Position numbers and translations under genes: made by a program. The notes below the pieces were generated by a model, which saw nothing but the letters and a program-made list of their open reading frames with translations, did no database searches and was not told the DNA's origin. DNA of 45,064 nt from Olsenella sp. SW781 (GTDB lineage: Bacteria; Actinomycetota; Coriobacteriia; Coriobacteriales; Atopobiaceae), in NCBI RefSeq assembly GCF_012027725.1, contig NZ_SJOU01000019.1, positions 1-45,064 on the forward strand, read 5' to 3'. Shown one piece after another: positions 8,517 through 16,822 of this stretch; positions within the stretch are counted from its first letter, which is position 1; the number at the start of each line of letters is the position of its first letter.

Positions 8517-10196
8517 ATGGCAGAGTTTGTGTACCAGCTGATCCGCGCCCGCAAGGCCGTCCATGACAAGGTCATCCTGGACGACGTTACGGTGGGCGTC
8601 TACCCCGGCGCCAAGATCGGCGTGGTGGGCCCCAACGGCGCGGGCAAGTCGACCCTCCTCAAGGTCATGGCCGGCCTCGAGGACGTCTCCAACGGCGAGG
8701 CCATGCTGAGCCCCGGCTACACCGTGGGCATCCTCCAGCAGGAGCCCCCGCTCGACGAGGACAAGACCGTTCGCGAGAACATCGAGCAGGCCTTCGGCGA
8801 CCTGCTGGCCAAGATCGAGCGCTTCAACCAGGTGAGCGCCGAGATGGCCGACCCCGACGCGGACTTCGACGCCCTCATGGCCGAGATGGGCCAGCTCCAG
8901 GACGAGATCGACGCCGCCAACGGCTGGGACCTGGACTCCCAGCTCTCGCAGGCGATGGACGCGCTGCAGTGCCCGGACCCGGACGCGCCCGTGAACCTCC
9001 TCTCCGGTGGCGAGCGCCGTCGCGTGGCGCTGTGCAAGCTTTTGCTTGAGGCCCCTGACCTGCTGCTCCTTGACGAGCCCACCAACCACCTGGACGCCGA
9101 GTCCGTGCTCTGGCTCGAGCAGTTCCTGCACCGCTACCCCGGCGCCGTCATGGCCGTCACGCACGACCGCTACTTCCTCGACGACGTAGCCGAGTGGATC
9201 TGCGAGGTCGATCGCGGCCAGCTCTACCCCTACGAGGGCAACTACTCCACCTACCTGGAGAAGAAGGCCGCGCGCCTCGAGGCCCAGAGCCAGCAGGACG
9301 CCCGCCGCGCCAAGAAGATGGAGGCCGAGCTCGAGTGGGTGCGCTCCAGCCCCAAGGCGCGCCAGGCCAAGAACCGCGCGCGCCTGGAGCGCTACGAGCA
9401 GATGGAGGCCGAGGCCCGCGCATCCAAGCGCGTGGACTTCACCGACATCCACATCCCCGTGGGCCCGCGCCTGGGCGCCAAGGTGCTCGAGGCCGAGCAC
9501 CTCTGCAAGAGCTTTGGCGACCGCGTTCTTATCGACGACCTGAGCTTCAGCCTCCCGCGCAACGGCATCGTGGGCGTGATCGGCCCCAACGGCGTGGGCA
9601 AGTCCACGCTGTTCAAGATGATTGTGGGGCAGGAGCAGCCCACGTCCGGCACCCTCACGGTGGGGGAGACCGTCAAGCTCTCCTACGTGGACCAGATGCG
9701 CTCGGGCATCGATGCGGAGAAGACCCTCTGGGAGGTCGTCTCCGACGGCAACGACTACATCCGCGTGGGCGAGTCCGAGATCCCGAGCCGCGCCTACGTG
9801 GCGGCCTTCGGCTTCAAGGGGTCCGACCAGCAGAAGCGCGCGGGCGTCCTCTCCGGCGGCGAGCGCAACCGCCTGAACCTCGCGCTGACGCTCAAGCAGG
9901 GCGGCAACCTGCTGCTCCTGGACGAGCCCACCAACGACCTCGACGTGGAGACCCTGGAGTCCCTGGAGGAGGCGCTCGAGGAGTTTCCCGGCTGCTCCGT
10001 GGTGATCTCCCACGACCGCTGGTTCCTTGACCGCGTGGCCACGCACATTCTGGCGTGGGAGGGCGACGACGAGCACCCCGGCCGCTGGCACTGGTTCGAG
10101 GGCAACTTCGAGGCCTATCAGGCCGACCGCGAGAAGCGCCTCGGCGCGGAGGCGTCCAAGCCGCACCGCCTGCACCGCAAGCTCACGCGCGACTAG
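8517..10196 (+). CDS. ettA: ABC-F ATPase, energy-dependent translational throttle EttA
   Basis: A 559-residue soluble ABC-F protein that binds the ribosomal E site and gates the first steps of elongation according to ATP/ADP ratio. Two nucleotide-binding domains are complete: GPNGAGKST, LSGGERRR and DEPTNHLD in the first, GPNGVGKST, LSGGERNR and DEPTNDLD in the second. Between them lies the charged helical linker (SQQDARRAKKMEAELEWV, then SSPKARQAKNRARLERYE), and the EttA arm insertion falls around residues 95-140. No transmembrane segment. Length and order match E. coli EttA (555). The gene starts after GAGGCGAGAAACCCC; TAGACT at 8470-8475 may be the -10 box. Confidence 0.95.
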   Translation: MAEFVYQLIRARKAVHDKVILDDVTVGVYPGAKIGVVGPNGAGKSTLLKVMAGLEDVSNGEAMLSPGYTVGILQQEPPLDEDKTVRENIEQAFGDLLAKIERFNQVSAEMADPDADFDALMAEMGQLQDEIDAANGWDLDSQLSQAMDALQCPDPDAPVNLLSGGERRRVALCKLLLEAPDLLLLDEPTNHLDAESVLWLEQFLHRYPGAVMAVTHDRYFLDDVAEWICEVDRGQLYPYEGNYSTYLEKKAARLEAQSQQDARRAKKMEAELEWVRSSPKARQAKNRARLERYEQMEAEARASKRVDFTDIHIPVGPRLGAKVLEAEHLCKSFGDRVLIDDLSFSLPRNGIVGVIGPNGVGKSTLFKMIVGQEQPTSGTLTVGETVKLSYVDQMRSGIDAEKTLWEVVSDGNDYIRVGESEIPSRAYVAAFGFKGSDQQKRAGVLSGGERNRLNLALTLKQGGNLLLLDEPTNDLDVETLESLEEALEEFPGCSVVISHDRWFLDRVATHILAWEGDDEHPGRWHWFEGNFEAYQADREKRLGAEASKPHRLHRKLTRD

Positions 10197-10228
10197 GGAT
10201 TTGTGCCCCCTCCCATAGTTTTCGAACG

Positions 10229-10301
10229 GCTCCCTTACGGTCGCCTGACGTGACACGACTACGGTTGTGCCATGTCAGGCGACCGTCTCGTGAAAGGGAG
10301 C
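10229..10301 (+). promoter_or_regulatory. Hairpin able to sequester the next gene's ribosome-binding site
   Basis: A 13-bp perfect inverted repeat (ACGGTCGCCTGAC at 10237-10249, complement 10274-10286) is flanked by GCTCCCTT (10229-10236) and AAGGGAGC (10294-10301). The outer right arm contains the AGGGAG Shine-Dalgarno of the gene starting at 10305. In RNA, full pairing would hide that site; whether it is regulatory or only a repeat is not known. Confidence 0.5.
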
Positions 10302-10304
10302 TGT

Positions 10305-10997
10305 ATGTTTGAAGGCGTGTCCTACTCCGTCCACATGGACCTCGAGGGGTTCCGTGACCTCTTCCGCGCCCAGCAGATTCGTTACACCCGAAAGCTCGGG
10401 ATTCTCTGTGCCGTGCTTTTTGGGTTCATGACCATCGCTTCCGTCTTTGCGTGTCTCTTTGCCCCCTCCGTCGAGATGGTCGGGGGCACGCTGCTCTTCG
10501 TGGCGCTTCTCGTGTTTGGCGTCGTGATGGCGGTGCGTCCGCCGCTTCTGCTCGCAACGCGCGCGGGCCTGGTGCGGAGGTGGTTTGCGCAGCGAGGCGC
10601 CGCCAGCGCGGGCGACGATCAGCTCGGGCAGCTCGTTGCCGACTATACGGTGACCCTCTCCGCGTTTGGCTTCACGGAGGCCTCGAGGACCGCAACGCTC
10701 AACATACCCTGGTTTGCCCTCGACGCTCGCCCGGTTGCGGGCGACAACGGGACCTACTTCGTGCTGGCAAAGGGCAAGGAGGCCTCCCTTGCCTACAACC
10801 TCATGGGAATCAACTGGGCCTTCCGCGACGAGGACGCCTCGGGCGTGCTGTTTCTTCCTAACGGGGTAGTCGAGAAGAACCCCGGGCTCGTCGATGAGGC
10901 TTCCTCTGCAATCAAGGGCGCCCGGCAGCGCTATCTCGGTCACGGAAAGAGGCCCATCGGGGACGAGCGGCTTGCCGCATGGCTGGCGGCGAAGTAG
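10305..10997 (+). CDS. YcxB-like membrane protein
   Basis: A 230-residue protein with two adjacent transmembrane helices at about residues 32-54 and 58-80, then a soluble C-terminal part containing YTVTLSAFGFTEASRTATLNI, PWFALDARPV and YFVLAKGKEAS. This layout (short N-terminus, two helices, beta-rich tail asking for a Trp after the strand) resembles YcxB-like family proteins, whose function is unknown. The resemblance is weak. The start at 10305 was chosen because AGGGAG lies directly before it; an in-frame ATG at 10272 sits inside a hairpin arm. Followed 50 nt later by another uncharacterised gene on the same strand. Confidence 0.7.
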   Translation: MFEGVSYSVHMDLEGFRDLFRAQQIRYTRKLGILCAVLFGFMTIASVFACLFAPSVEMVGGTLLFVALLVFGVVMAVRPPLLLATRAGLVRRWFAQRGAASAGDDQLGQLVADYTVTLSAFGFTEASRTATLNIPWFALDARPVAGDNGTYFVLAKGKEASLAYNLMGINWAFRDEDASGVLFLPNGVVEKNPGLVDEASSAIKGARQRYLGHGKRPIGDERLAAWLAAK

Positions 10998-11047
10998 GAG
11001 GCCTCCCGTCTCGCGCTCGCGTGCTTATCGGTTTGGAGTGAGTTGGC

Positions 11048-12016
11048 ATGTTTTTCTCTAGAAAAAGGGCAAGCCTCTCCGAGCTCCCGCTCGAGCAGGT
11101 GCGCTTCTCGAGTGAGGACCTCTTCTGCCTTCTTGGGGGCAACGACACCTGCATGGTGGCGTGCGGTCCCGCCATGCTGAGGCTCGACCACGTGACGCGC
11201 GACCGTCCCGACAAGGACGTCTGGAGGCGCAACCTCGTCAACCGCTACTCCCCGGCAGGGTGGGTCGATGACGAGGGAAACCCCTGTCCCGAGCTCGCCC
11301 GCGTCATCGGGGCACTCGCCCAGATGGGCGTGGCGATTTCCTACGACAAGGACTATGCCAACAGGAAGCTCGGCGTCGTGATCGGCGAGCGTGGGGCCGC
11401 GGGCATCGTCAAGGCCCCGGGCTTTGGCGGCGGCTGGTACCTGAGGCCCTTCCCCGAGGATCGAGCGGAGTGGGGCGCGAGGTTCCGCGAGATCTTCTCG
11501 CCCGAGAAGTTTCCGTTCGACCCGGCGGCGCGCGAGTACCACGCCGCGTTCGCGGAGCCCGAGGAGGAGAACGTCTTTCAGGCGTTCGTCGAGGGAGACG
11601 AGCCGTACGTTCGCGCCTACGCGCTGCGCCATGGCCTCGACCCGGACGCCCTCTCTGACATGGGGGGCGCGATCTATCGGAGCTCGAATCGCACGCGCCT
11701 CTTTGTTGCGGACTACACCGGGTGCGAGCCCGACCTCTCGATGGGCTGGCGCTACGTTGCCGAGTCCGTGGGGCCCTGCCGCTTCAGGCGCGTGATGCTG
11801 CTCCCGGAGATCGGCGCCGTTCTCTCGGACTGCAACGCCTGGCATCCCGGGATGCCCGAGAACTGGCTTGCCGACGTCAGGCGCTACCGCGAGGCGTCCG
11901 GGTTCTACTCGTTTGACTTCTACGAGTCGGGTGACCTCTTCGAGGCGCTCTCGAGCGTGCCCACCTATCCGGAGTCGGCGGCGACTGGCGAGGACCCGGG
12001 TCTTCCAGCACGGTGA
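11048..12016 (+). CDS. Uncharacterised 322-residue soluble protein
   Basis: I do not recognise this protein. It has no signal peptide or membrane segment, is rich in aromatic and acidic residues and has several Gly-Trp pairs (GFGGGWYLRPFPED, LSMGWRYVAESVGPCRF). The composition and codon use look native and coding. GGAGTGAG lies 8-14 nt before the ATG. It follows the YcxB-like gene by 50 nt and may be cotranscribed with it. A terminator-like hairpin follows at 12122-12147. Confidence 0.75.
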   Translation: MFFSRKRASLSELPLEQVRFSSEDLFCLLGGNDTCMVACGPAMLRLDHVTRDRPDKDVWRRNLVNRYSPAGWVDDEGNPCPELARVIGALAQMGVAISYDKDYANRKLGVVIGERGAAGIVKAPGFGGGWYLRPFPEDRAEWGARFREIFSPEKFPFDPAAREYHAAFAEPEEENVFQAFVEGDEPYVRAYALRHGLDPDALSDMGGAIYRSSNRTRLFVADYTGCEPDLSMGWRYVAESVGPCRFRRVMLLPEIGAVLSDCNAWHPGMPENWLADVRRYREASGFYSFDFYESGDLFEALSSVPTYPESAATGEDPGLPAR

Positions 12017-12089
12017 GGGCAGGAGACGACGGAGCTGTCGGCCCTGCTGCACTTCTCGGCGAACGGCGTCGTTTTTCTGAAACACTAAC

Positions 12090-12118
12090 GTCACAGAACG
12101 TCCACAACCAGTTAGAAT
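12090..12118 (+). promoter_or_regulatory. Predicted promoter of ldh
   Basis: GTCACA (12090-12095) and TAGAAT (12113-12118) are separated by exactly 17 bp, close to the vegetative sigma consensus. TAGAAT recurs ahead of other genes in this window (13302, 22046, 30699, 31556). The predicted start of transcription falls at the beginning of the terminator hairpin of the preceding gene. Confidence 0.55.
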
Positions 12119-12121
12119 GGA

Positions 12122-12147
12122 GGGGCGCCCCAGGGCGCCCCTTTTTT
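12122..12147 (+). terminator. Intrinsic terminator after the 322-residue gene
   Basis: GGGGCGCCC (12122-12130) pairs with GGGCGCCCC (12133-12141), followed by six T (12142-12147). It can end the transcript of the upstream pair. Because the predicted ldh promoter overlaps it, it may also form at the 5' end of the ldh mRNA. Confidence 0.75.
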
Positions 12148-12187
12148 GTGAGCAGCGGCGCGCTGCGCCAGGACGATAGGAGCATCA

Positions 12188-13156
12188 ATGCACACGGGTG
12201 ACATCAGGACACGTAAGGCCGTCATCATCGGCGCGGGGCGTGTGGGCAGCCACGTGGCGCTCTGCCTCATGTTCCAGCACCTCGTGAACGAGATCGTCTT
12301 CGTGGACGTCAACGCCGACGCCGCGCGCGCCCAGGCCATCGACCTCGACGACCTGGCCTCCGGCCTCGGCGACTCCTTCACCATCCGCGTGGGTGACTAC
12401 GCCGACTGCGCCGACGCCCACTTCGTGATCCTCACCGCCGGCCGCAGCCGCCGCCCGGGCGAGACGCGCCTCCAGATGCTCGACGGCACCATCAAGGTGC
12501 TCGACGGCATCGTGGGCCCGCTCAAGGAGTCCGGCTTCCACGGCATCCTCATCAGCGTCTCCAACCCGGCCGACATCGTCGTCGAGTACCTCTACCGCAA
12601 GCTCGGCCTGCCGCGCAACCAGGTCTTTGGCACTGGCACGGCGCTCGACTCCGCGCGCCTGCGCCGCGTCCTCTCCGAGACCATCGACGTCTCCAGCCGC
12701 CAGATCCAGGCCTTCTGCATGGGCGAGCATGGCGACTCGATGTTCATCCCCACCTCGCGCATCTCCGTCGAGGGCATCGGCCTGCGCGAGTACCTGTCCC
12801 TGCGCGACGACGTGGTTGACTCCATCGACTTCGACGACATCATGCGGCGCGTGCGCGAGTCCGGCGCCGCGATCATCTCCGGCAAGGGCTGCACCGAGTT
12901 TGGCATCGCCTCCGTGGTGGCTGCGCTCGTGACCTCGATCCTGCACAACGAGAAGCGCGTGGTGCCGCTCTCCGCCCACCTCGACGGCGAGTACGGCGAG
13001 TCCGGCATCTCCGCCGGCGTCCCGTGCGTCATCGGCAGCACCGGCGTCGACTCCGTGCTGGAGATCGACCTCTCCTACGACGAGCGCCGCGCGATGCGCA
13101 AGTCCTGCTCGATCATCCGCGACTACTGCGAGAAGGTCATGCCCGCACAGGAGTAG
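12188..13156 (+). CDS. ldh: L-lactate dehydrogenase / L-2-hydroxyacid dehydrogenase
   Basis: A 322-residue NAD-dependent 2-hydroxyacid dehydrogenase of the LDH/MDH family that reduces pyruvate to L-lactate and regenerates NAD+ in fermentation. Seen: the Rossmann loop VIIGAGRVGSHVAL, the acidic NADH-selective VDVN, the specificity loop AGRSRRPGETRLQML, VSNPADIVVEYLYR, GTGTALDSARLRR and the catalytic His in GEHGDSMF. The substrate loop and the extended GTGTALD segment differ from textbook LDH (GTSLD), so L-2-hydroxyisocaproate or related acids are possible substrates; malate is unlikely from the loop. AGGAG precedes the start. Own promoter and terminator, so probably monocistronic. Confidence 0.9.
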   Translation: MHTGDIRTRKAVIIGAGRVGSHVALCLMFQHLVNEIVFVDVNADAARAQAIDLDDLASGLGDSFTIRVGDYADCADAHFVILTAGRSRRPGETRLQMLDGTIKVLDGIVGPLKESGFHGILISVSNPADIVVEYLYRKLGLPRNQVFGTGTALDSARLRRVLSETIDVSSRQIQAFCMGEHGDSMFIPTSRISVEGIGLREYLSLRDDVVDSIDFDDIMRRVRESGAAIISGKGCTEFGIASVVAALVTSILHNEKRVVPLSAHLDGEYGESGISAGVPCVIGSTGVDSVLEIDLSYDERRAMRKSCSIIRDYCEKVMPAQE

Positions 13157-13181
13157 CCACCTCAGGGAGAGCTGGTCTCTG

Positions 13182-13215
13182 CCCGCCGTTCGCCCACCGC
13201 GAGCGGCGGGTTTTT
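13182..13215 (+). terminator. Intrinsic terminator of ldh
   Basis: CCCGCCG (13182-13188) pairs with CGGCGGG (13204-13210), extended by inner GC pairs, and is followed by five T (13211-13215), 25 nt after the ldh stop. Confidence 0.85.
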
Positions 13216-13273
13216 CTGACAGGCTCCCCCTGGGGCCTCTGTCGGGAACCATTACCGAAACGTCACCCAGAAC

Positions 13274-13307
13274 TTGCCGGGGGGGGGGGGTTCTCCTAGC
13301 GTAGAAT
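13274..13307 (+). promoter_or_regulatory. Promoter containing a 12-G homopolymer
   Basis: TTGCCG (13274-13279) and TAGAAT (13302-13307) flank a run of twelve G (13279-13290). The spacer is 22 bp, about 5 more than optimal. Loss of 4-5 G would give a normal 17-18 bp spacer. The downstream ABC transporter gene begins at 13348 with a 5' leader of about 34 nt. Confidence 0.45.
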
Positions 13308-13347
13308 TGCGCGCATGACCGTTTTGGCCCCCAGAGACGGGAGACCT

Positions 13348-14100
13348 ATGATCAGGATCGACCACGTGTCCAAGTCCTACGACGGCGGCGCCACCAACGC
13401 GGTGCGCGACCTCACCCTCGAGATACAGTCCGGCGAGATCTTTGGCCTGCTCGGACCCAACGGCGCGGGCAAGTCCACGCTGCTCAACATGCTCGCCGGC
13501 GTGCTCGCGCCCAGCTCGGGCGTAATCGAGCTCGACGGCGTCAACGTTGCCGCCGACCCGCTCGCCGCCAAGCGCAACCTCTGCTACGTGAGCGACTCGC
13601 CCGACCACCTGCTGCGCCTCAAGGGCCACGAGTTCCTGCGCTTCATCGCGGACGTCTACGAGGTGCCGGACGCCGTGCGCGGCCCGCGCATCGCCGAGCT
13701 CGCGCGCGAGTACGGCATGGAGGGCGAGCTGGACAACCAGATCCAGTCCTACTCCCACGGCATGCGCCAGAAGATGATGATCATGGGCGCTCTGCTGCCC
13801 GACCCGGCCATCTGGATCCTCGACGAGCCGATGACGGGCCTGGACCCCAAGGCGTCGTGGCTGCTCAAGCAGTCCATGCGCCGCCACGCCGACGCGGGCA
13901 AGACCGTGCTCTTCTCCACGCACGTGCTCGACGTGGCCGAGAAGGTCGTGGACCGCGTGGGCGTGATCGCCCACGGCGAGCTGCTCTTCGTGGGCACCGT
14001 CGACGAGATGCGCGAGCACTTCCGCATGGGCGGCTCCCTCGAGGAGATGTTCCTCGAGCTCACGTCCGACAACTCCCCGCTCGTCGGGGAGGCCGAGTGA
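13348..14100 (+). CDS. ABC transporter ATP-binding protein (exporter type)
   Basis: A 250-residue ATPase driving an ABC-2-type exporter. Walker A LLGPNGAGKSTLLNML, signature YSHGMRQKMMIMGALL and Walker B WILDEPMTGLDPKA are intact; the switch His is in FSTHVLDVAEK. The signature is SHGM rather than LSGG, common in the CcmA/NatA-like exporter branch. The ATG at 13348 follows GGGAG and begins the canonical MIRIDHVSKSY; an in-frame ATG at 13315 sits at the predicted transcription start. Its TGA overlaps the start of the permease gene (TGATG), so translation is coupled. Substrate unknown. Confidence 0.9.
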   Translation: MIRIDHVSKSYDGGATNAVRDLTLEIQSGEIFGLLGPNGAGKSTLLNMLAGVLAPSSGVIELDGVNVAADPLAAKRNLCYVSDSPDHLLRLKGHEFLRFIADVYEVPDAVRGPRIAELAREYGMEGELDNQIQSYSHGMRQKMMIMGALLPDPAIWILDEPMTGLDPKASWLLKQSMRRHADAGKTVLFSTHVLDVAEKVVDRVGVIAHGELLFVGTVDEMREHFRMGGSLEEMFLELTSDNSPLVGEAE

Positions 14101-15896
14101 TGGCGCGCGCGACGGCGGCCCAGGGCTTCTCCTGGCGGCAGTTCCGCGTGATGCTGCGCGTGATCATGCGCGGGGAGCAGCACCTGGACAGCACCGGCAT
14201 GGGCATCGGCGGCGACGAGGGCTCGACGCGCAGGGGCTTCTGGGGCGGGCTCGGCTCGGGCGTCCGCAAGGTCGCGATGGGCTTTCTCTTCCTGCTGCTT
14301 GCCGCCATGTTCTTCATGATGGGCTTCATGATGGGAGAGACGGGCACCACGCCGTACGTGGCGTTCAGCCTCTGCGCGGTGTGCCTCGTGGGCCTCACGG
14401 TCCTCACGGGCCTCTACCAGGCCGTGAACGTCCTCTACTTTGTGCGTGACCTCGGCTACTACCTCACGCTGCCCATCTCGGCCACCACGGTCATGTGGGC
14501 AAAGCTCGCCCACTTCCTCGGGGTGTCGCTTCTCGGCGACCTCATCATCCTGCCGGTGGGGCTGGGGTGCCTTCTTGCCGTCGGGGCCGCGCCCGGGGCG
14601 TGGGTCGTCATGACGCTGGCGTTTGTGCTGTGCGCCGTGGCCGTCAACCTGGCGCTCGTGATCATCTGCGTGCCCATCATGCGCTTCTCGCGCCTGGCGC
14701 ACGACAAGGACCGCTTCTCGCGCGTCTTCGGCGCGCTTGTCATCGTGTTCGCGCTCGCGATCGGCGTGGGCAGCCAGTTTGCCTTCCAGGGCGACGGGCT
14801 GGCATCGCTGGCGTCCGGCTCCGAGCGGCTGCTTGCGGGAGGCGTGCCTGCGGTCGCGATGGGCGTGCTGTGTCCGCCGTCGCTGTTCGCGCGCACGGCC
14901 ATCGAGGGGGACGCGCTGGGTGCGGCCGGCGCCCTTCTCGCCATGCTCGCGAGCGTGGCCGTCTACGCGCTCGTGCTCTCCGCGGTTGCGCGCCGCTGGT
15001 ACTTCGAGGGCGTGCAGGCGCTCCAGGGCGCCGGTGGGAAGCGCGGGCGCCGCGTGGAGGGCGCCGAGCTCGCCCAGGCAACGCGGACGCGTGGCGCGCT
15101 TGCCGCCAACCTCAGCCGAGACTGGAAGACGATGGCGCGCGTGCCGGTCTTCTTCAACCAGTTTGTCCTGAGCTCGCTGCTCATGCCGCTCTACTTCGTC
15201 GTGATCATGGTGGCGAGCGGCGTGGTGGGCGTCTCCCAGGCGTCGGACGCGGGCATCGAGCCGATGGCCGTGCTCGGGATGGCGCGCGAGCTCACGGCGC
15301 TTCTCACCTTTGACAGTCCCGCGCTCGCGTGGTGCGCCGTGGGCGTGCTGGTCTTCGGCCTTTTCCTGGGCTTCTCGTCCTACTCGTTCACGATGGGCGT
15401 GAGCCGCGACGGAGAGGACTTCTTCTTCATGCGCGGCCTGCCCATGGACTGGAGCGCGTACCTGGCATCGAAGTTTGTGGTGCCGTTTGCACTCTCCACG
15501 GTGCCGATGCTCCTGCTCATCGTGGCGGCGCTGGTGGTGCTGGGCGTGCCCGCGGCCGCTGGGCTCTACCTCGTTGGCATCTACCTGGGCGCTACGGTCT
15601 CCCTCGGCCTGCTGTCGCTTGGCCTGGGCGCGCTCTTTCCTCGTCTCACCTGGGACAACGAGGCACAGCTCGTCAAGGGTGGCGGCGCCACGCTGATGGT
15701 CTTCGCGGGCCTCATCGTGGGCGCGGTCGTCATGGCGCTGCCCGCGCTCGCGCTGCTCGGCGGGGCGCTATGGGAGGTCCTGGCGGTGCCCGTGGCGCTC
15801 TGCCTGGCGCTGGCGATCTTCGTTGCGGAGTGCGGCGTCCTCGTGTGGTGGGTGCTCGGTCCCTGCGCGCGCAGTCTTTCCCGCCGCGAGCGATAA
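14100..15896 (+). CDS. ABC exporter permease, large polytopic protein
   Basis: A 598-residue membrane protein with about twelve hydrophobic segments in two halves, separated by a cytoplasmic region at about residues 310-345 (GGKRGRRVEGAELAQATRTR) and a DWKTMARVPVFF amphipathic stretch. This two-half layout fits a fused full-length ABC-2-like exporter permease of the kind found in Firmicutes and Actinobacteria (putative ABC exporter family). The motif FSSYSFTMGVSRDGEDFFFMRGLPM occurs before the second half's helices; similar sequences are typical of these permeases. The start overlaps the ATPase stop by one base. It presumably dimerises with the 13348 ATPase. Substrate unknown; lipids, peptides or bacteriocins are possible. 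Confidence 0.85.
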   Translation: MARATAAQGFSWRQFRVMLRVIMRGEQHLDSTGMGIGGDEGSTRRGFWGGLGSGVRKVAMGFLFLLLAAMFFMMGFMMGETGTTPYVAFSLCAVCLVGLTVLTGLYQAVNVLYFVRDLGYYLTLPISATTVMWAKLAHFLGVSLLGDLIILPVGLGCLLAVGAAPGAWVVMTLAFVLCAVAVNLALVIICVPIMRFSRLAHDKDRFSRVFGALVIVFALAIGVGSQFAFQGDGLASLASGSERLLAGGVPAVAMGVLCPPSLFARTAIEGDALGAAGALLAMLASVAVYALVLSAVARRWYFEGVQALQGAGGKRGRRVEGAELAQATRTRGALAANLSRDWKTMARVPVFFNQFVLSSLLMPLYFVVIMVASGVVGVSQASDAGIEPMAVLGMARELTALLTFDSPALAWCAVGVLVFGLFLGFSSYSFTMGVSRDGEDFFFMRGLPMDWSAYLASKFVVPFALSTVPMLLLIVAALVVLGVPAAAGLYLVGIYLGATVSLGLLSLGLGALFPRLTWDNEAQLVKGGGATLMVFAGLIVGAVVMALPALALLGGALWEVLAVPVALCLALAIFVAECGVLVWWVLGPCARSLSRRER

Positions 15897-15946
15897 TGTG
15901 ACCATCTGATTCGTCTCGCTTTCCACTCGTCTGGAGGAGGGCGCGC

Positions 15947-16819
15947 ATGGAGATCGGCATTCCTGGCGAGAACGGGGAGTCGCCGGCGCCGCGTCACGGT
16001 GCGGGATACGTGGCAAAGTGGCTGCTTGCCGCCGTGTCGACGGCTCCGGCGTACCTTCTCGTGCAGGTGCTTGCCCCCCTGGTGGCGGGCATCGCCCTGC
16101 TGACGACCGACATTGACGTGCTGATGCTGGCCGCGACGCTGGCGAGTCTCGCCCTTGCCGTGCTGTGGTGGCTCTACCTGAGGCCGCGCTCGATCCTGCG
16201 CCGCGAGGAGGCGCGTCCTTCTCGCCCTGCGCGGGTCGTGCTGCTCGTCTGTACGCTGCTTGCGCTCGGCATGGTCCTGCAGGTGACGATCTCGTGCGCG
16301 CTCTCCCTGGTGCTGCCGCTCTTCCCCGAGGTGATGGACGGCTATCTCGAGCTCATGGAGCTCGCCGGCCTCTCGGACGAGATGAGCCTCGCGACGCTTG
16401 TCGAGGTTGCCGTAATCGCGCCCATCGCCGAGGAGTCCCTCTGCCGCGGCGTCGCCCTTGAGTTCTCGCTGCGCGCGCTCTGCCCGGGGCAGCGCCCCTC
16501 GTCCCGCCCTGAGGCTCCGGACGCGCGCTTCTGGGCAGCCAACGCCATTCAGGCACTGGTCTTTGGCGTCATGCACCTCAACGTCGTGCAGGGCGTCTAC
16601 GCCTTTGCGCTGGGGCTGCTGCTGGGCTGGGTTTTCCGGCGCACGGGACGGCTGCGCGCCGCCGTCCTGCTCCACATGGCCGTCAACGCCTCCTCGGCGC
16701 TCATGGACCCTCTTGGCCTGCTGCTGGACGGGCTCCTCGTTCCCGCGGTCGTGGTCGGCGGGCTCGTGACCGCGGCGCTGGTGTGGGCGGTCGCTCGGCT
16801 GACCGACGGCTCCGCCTAG
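15947..16819 (+). CDS. CPBP-family intramembrane glutamic protease
   Basis: A 290-residue membrane protein with about seven to eight helices. It has the CPBP (Abi, Rce1-like) signature: Glu162-Glu163...Arg167 in IAEESLCRG, the His in FGVMHLN, and the late LLHMAVNAS. Known relatives process prenylated proteins or, in bacteria, give bacteriocin self-immunity or mature peptides. It begins 50 nt after the ABC permease with GGAGGAGGG ahead of the ATG, so it is probably the third gene of that operon. This suggests peptide export or immunity (inference). Converges on ansA with a 3-nt gap. Confidence 0.88.
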   Translation: MEIGIPGENGESPAPRHGAGYVAKWLLAAVSTAPAYLLVQVLAPLVAGIALLTTDIDVLMLAATLASLALAVLWWLYLRPRSILRREEARPSRPARVVLLVCTLLALGMVLQVTISCALSLVLPLFPEVMDGYLELMELAGLSDEMSLATLVEVAVIAPIAEESLCRGVALEFSLRALCPGQRPSSRPEAPDARFWAANAIQALVFGVMHLNVVQGVYAFALGLLLGWVFRRTGRLRAAVLLHMAVNASSALMDPLGLLLDGLLVPAVVVGGLVTAALVWAVARLTDGSA

Positions 16820-16822
16820 GCG

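Noticed and set aside
13182-13290. Phage or plasmid attachment site near the G tract
   Set aside because: The hairpin is an ordinary terminator, and no integrase or flanking direct repeat was found.
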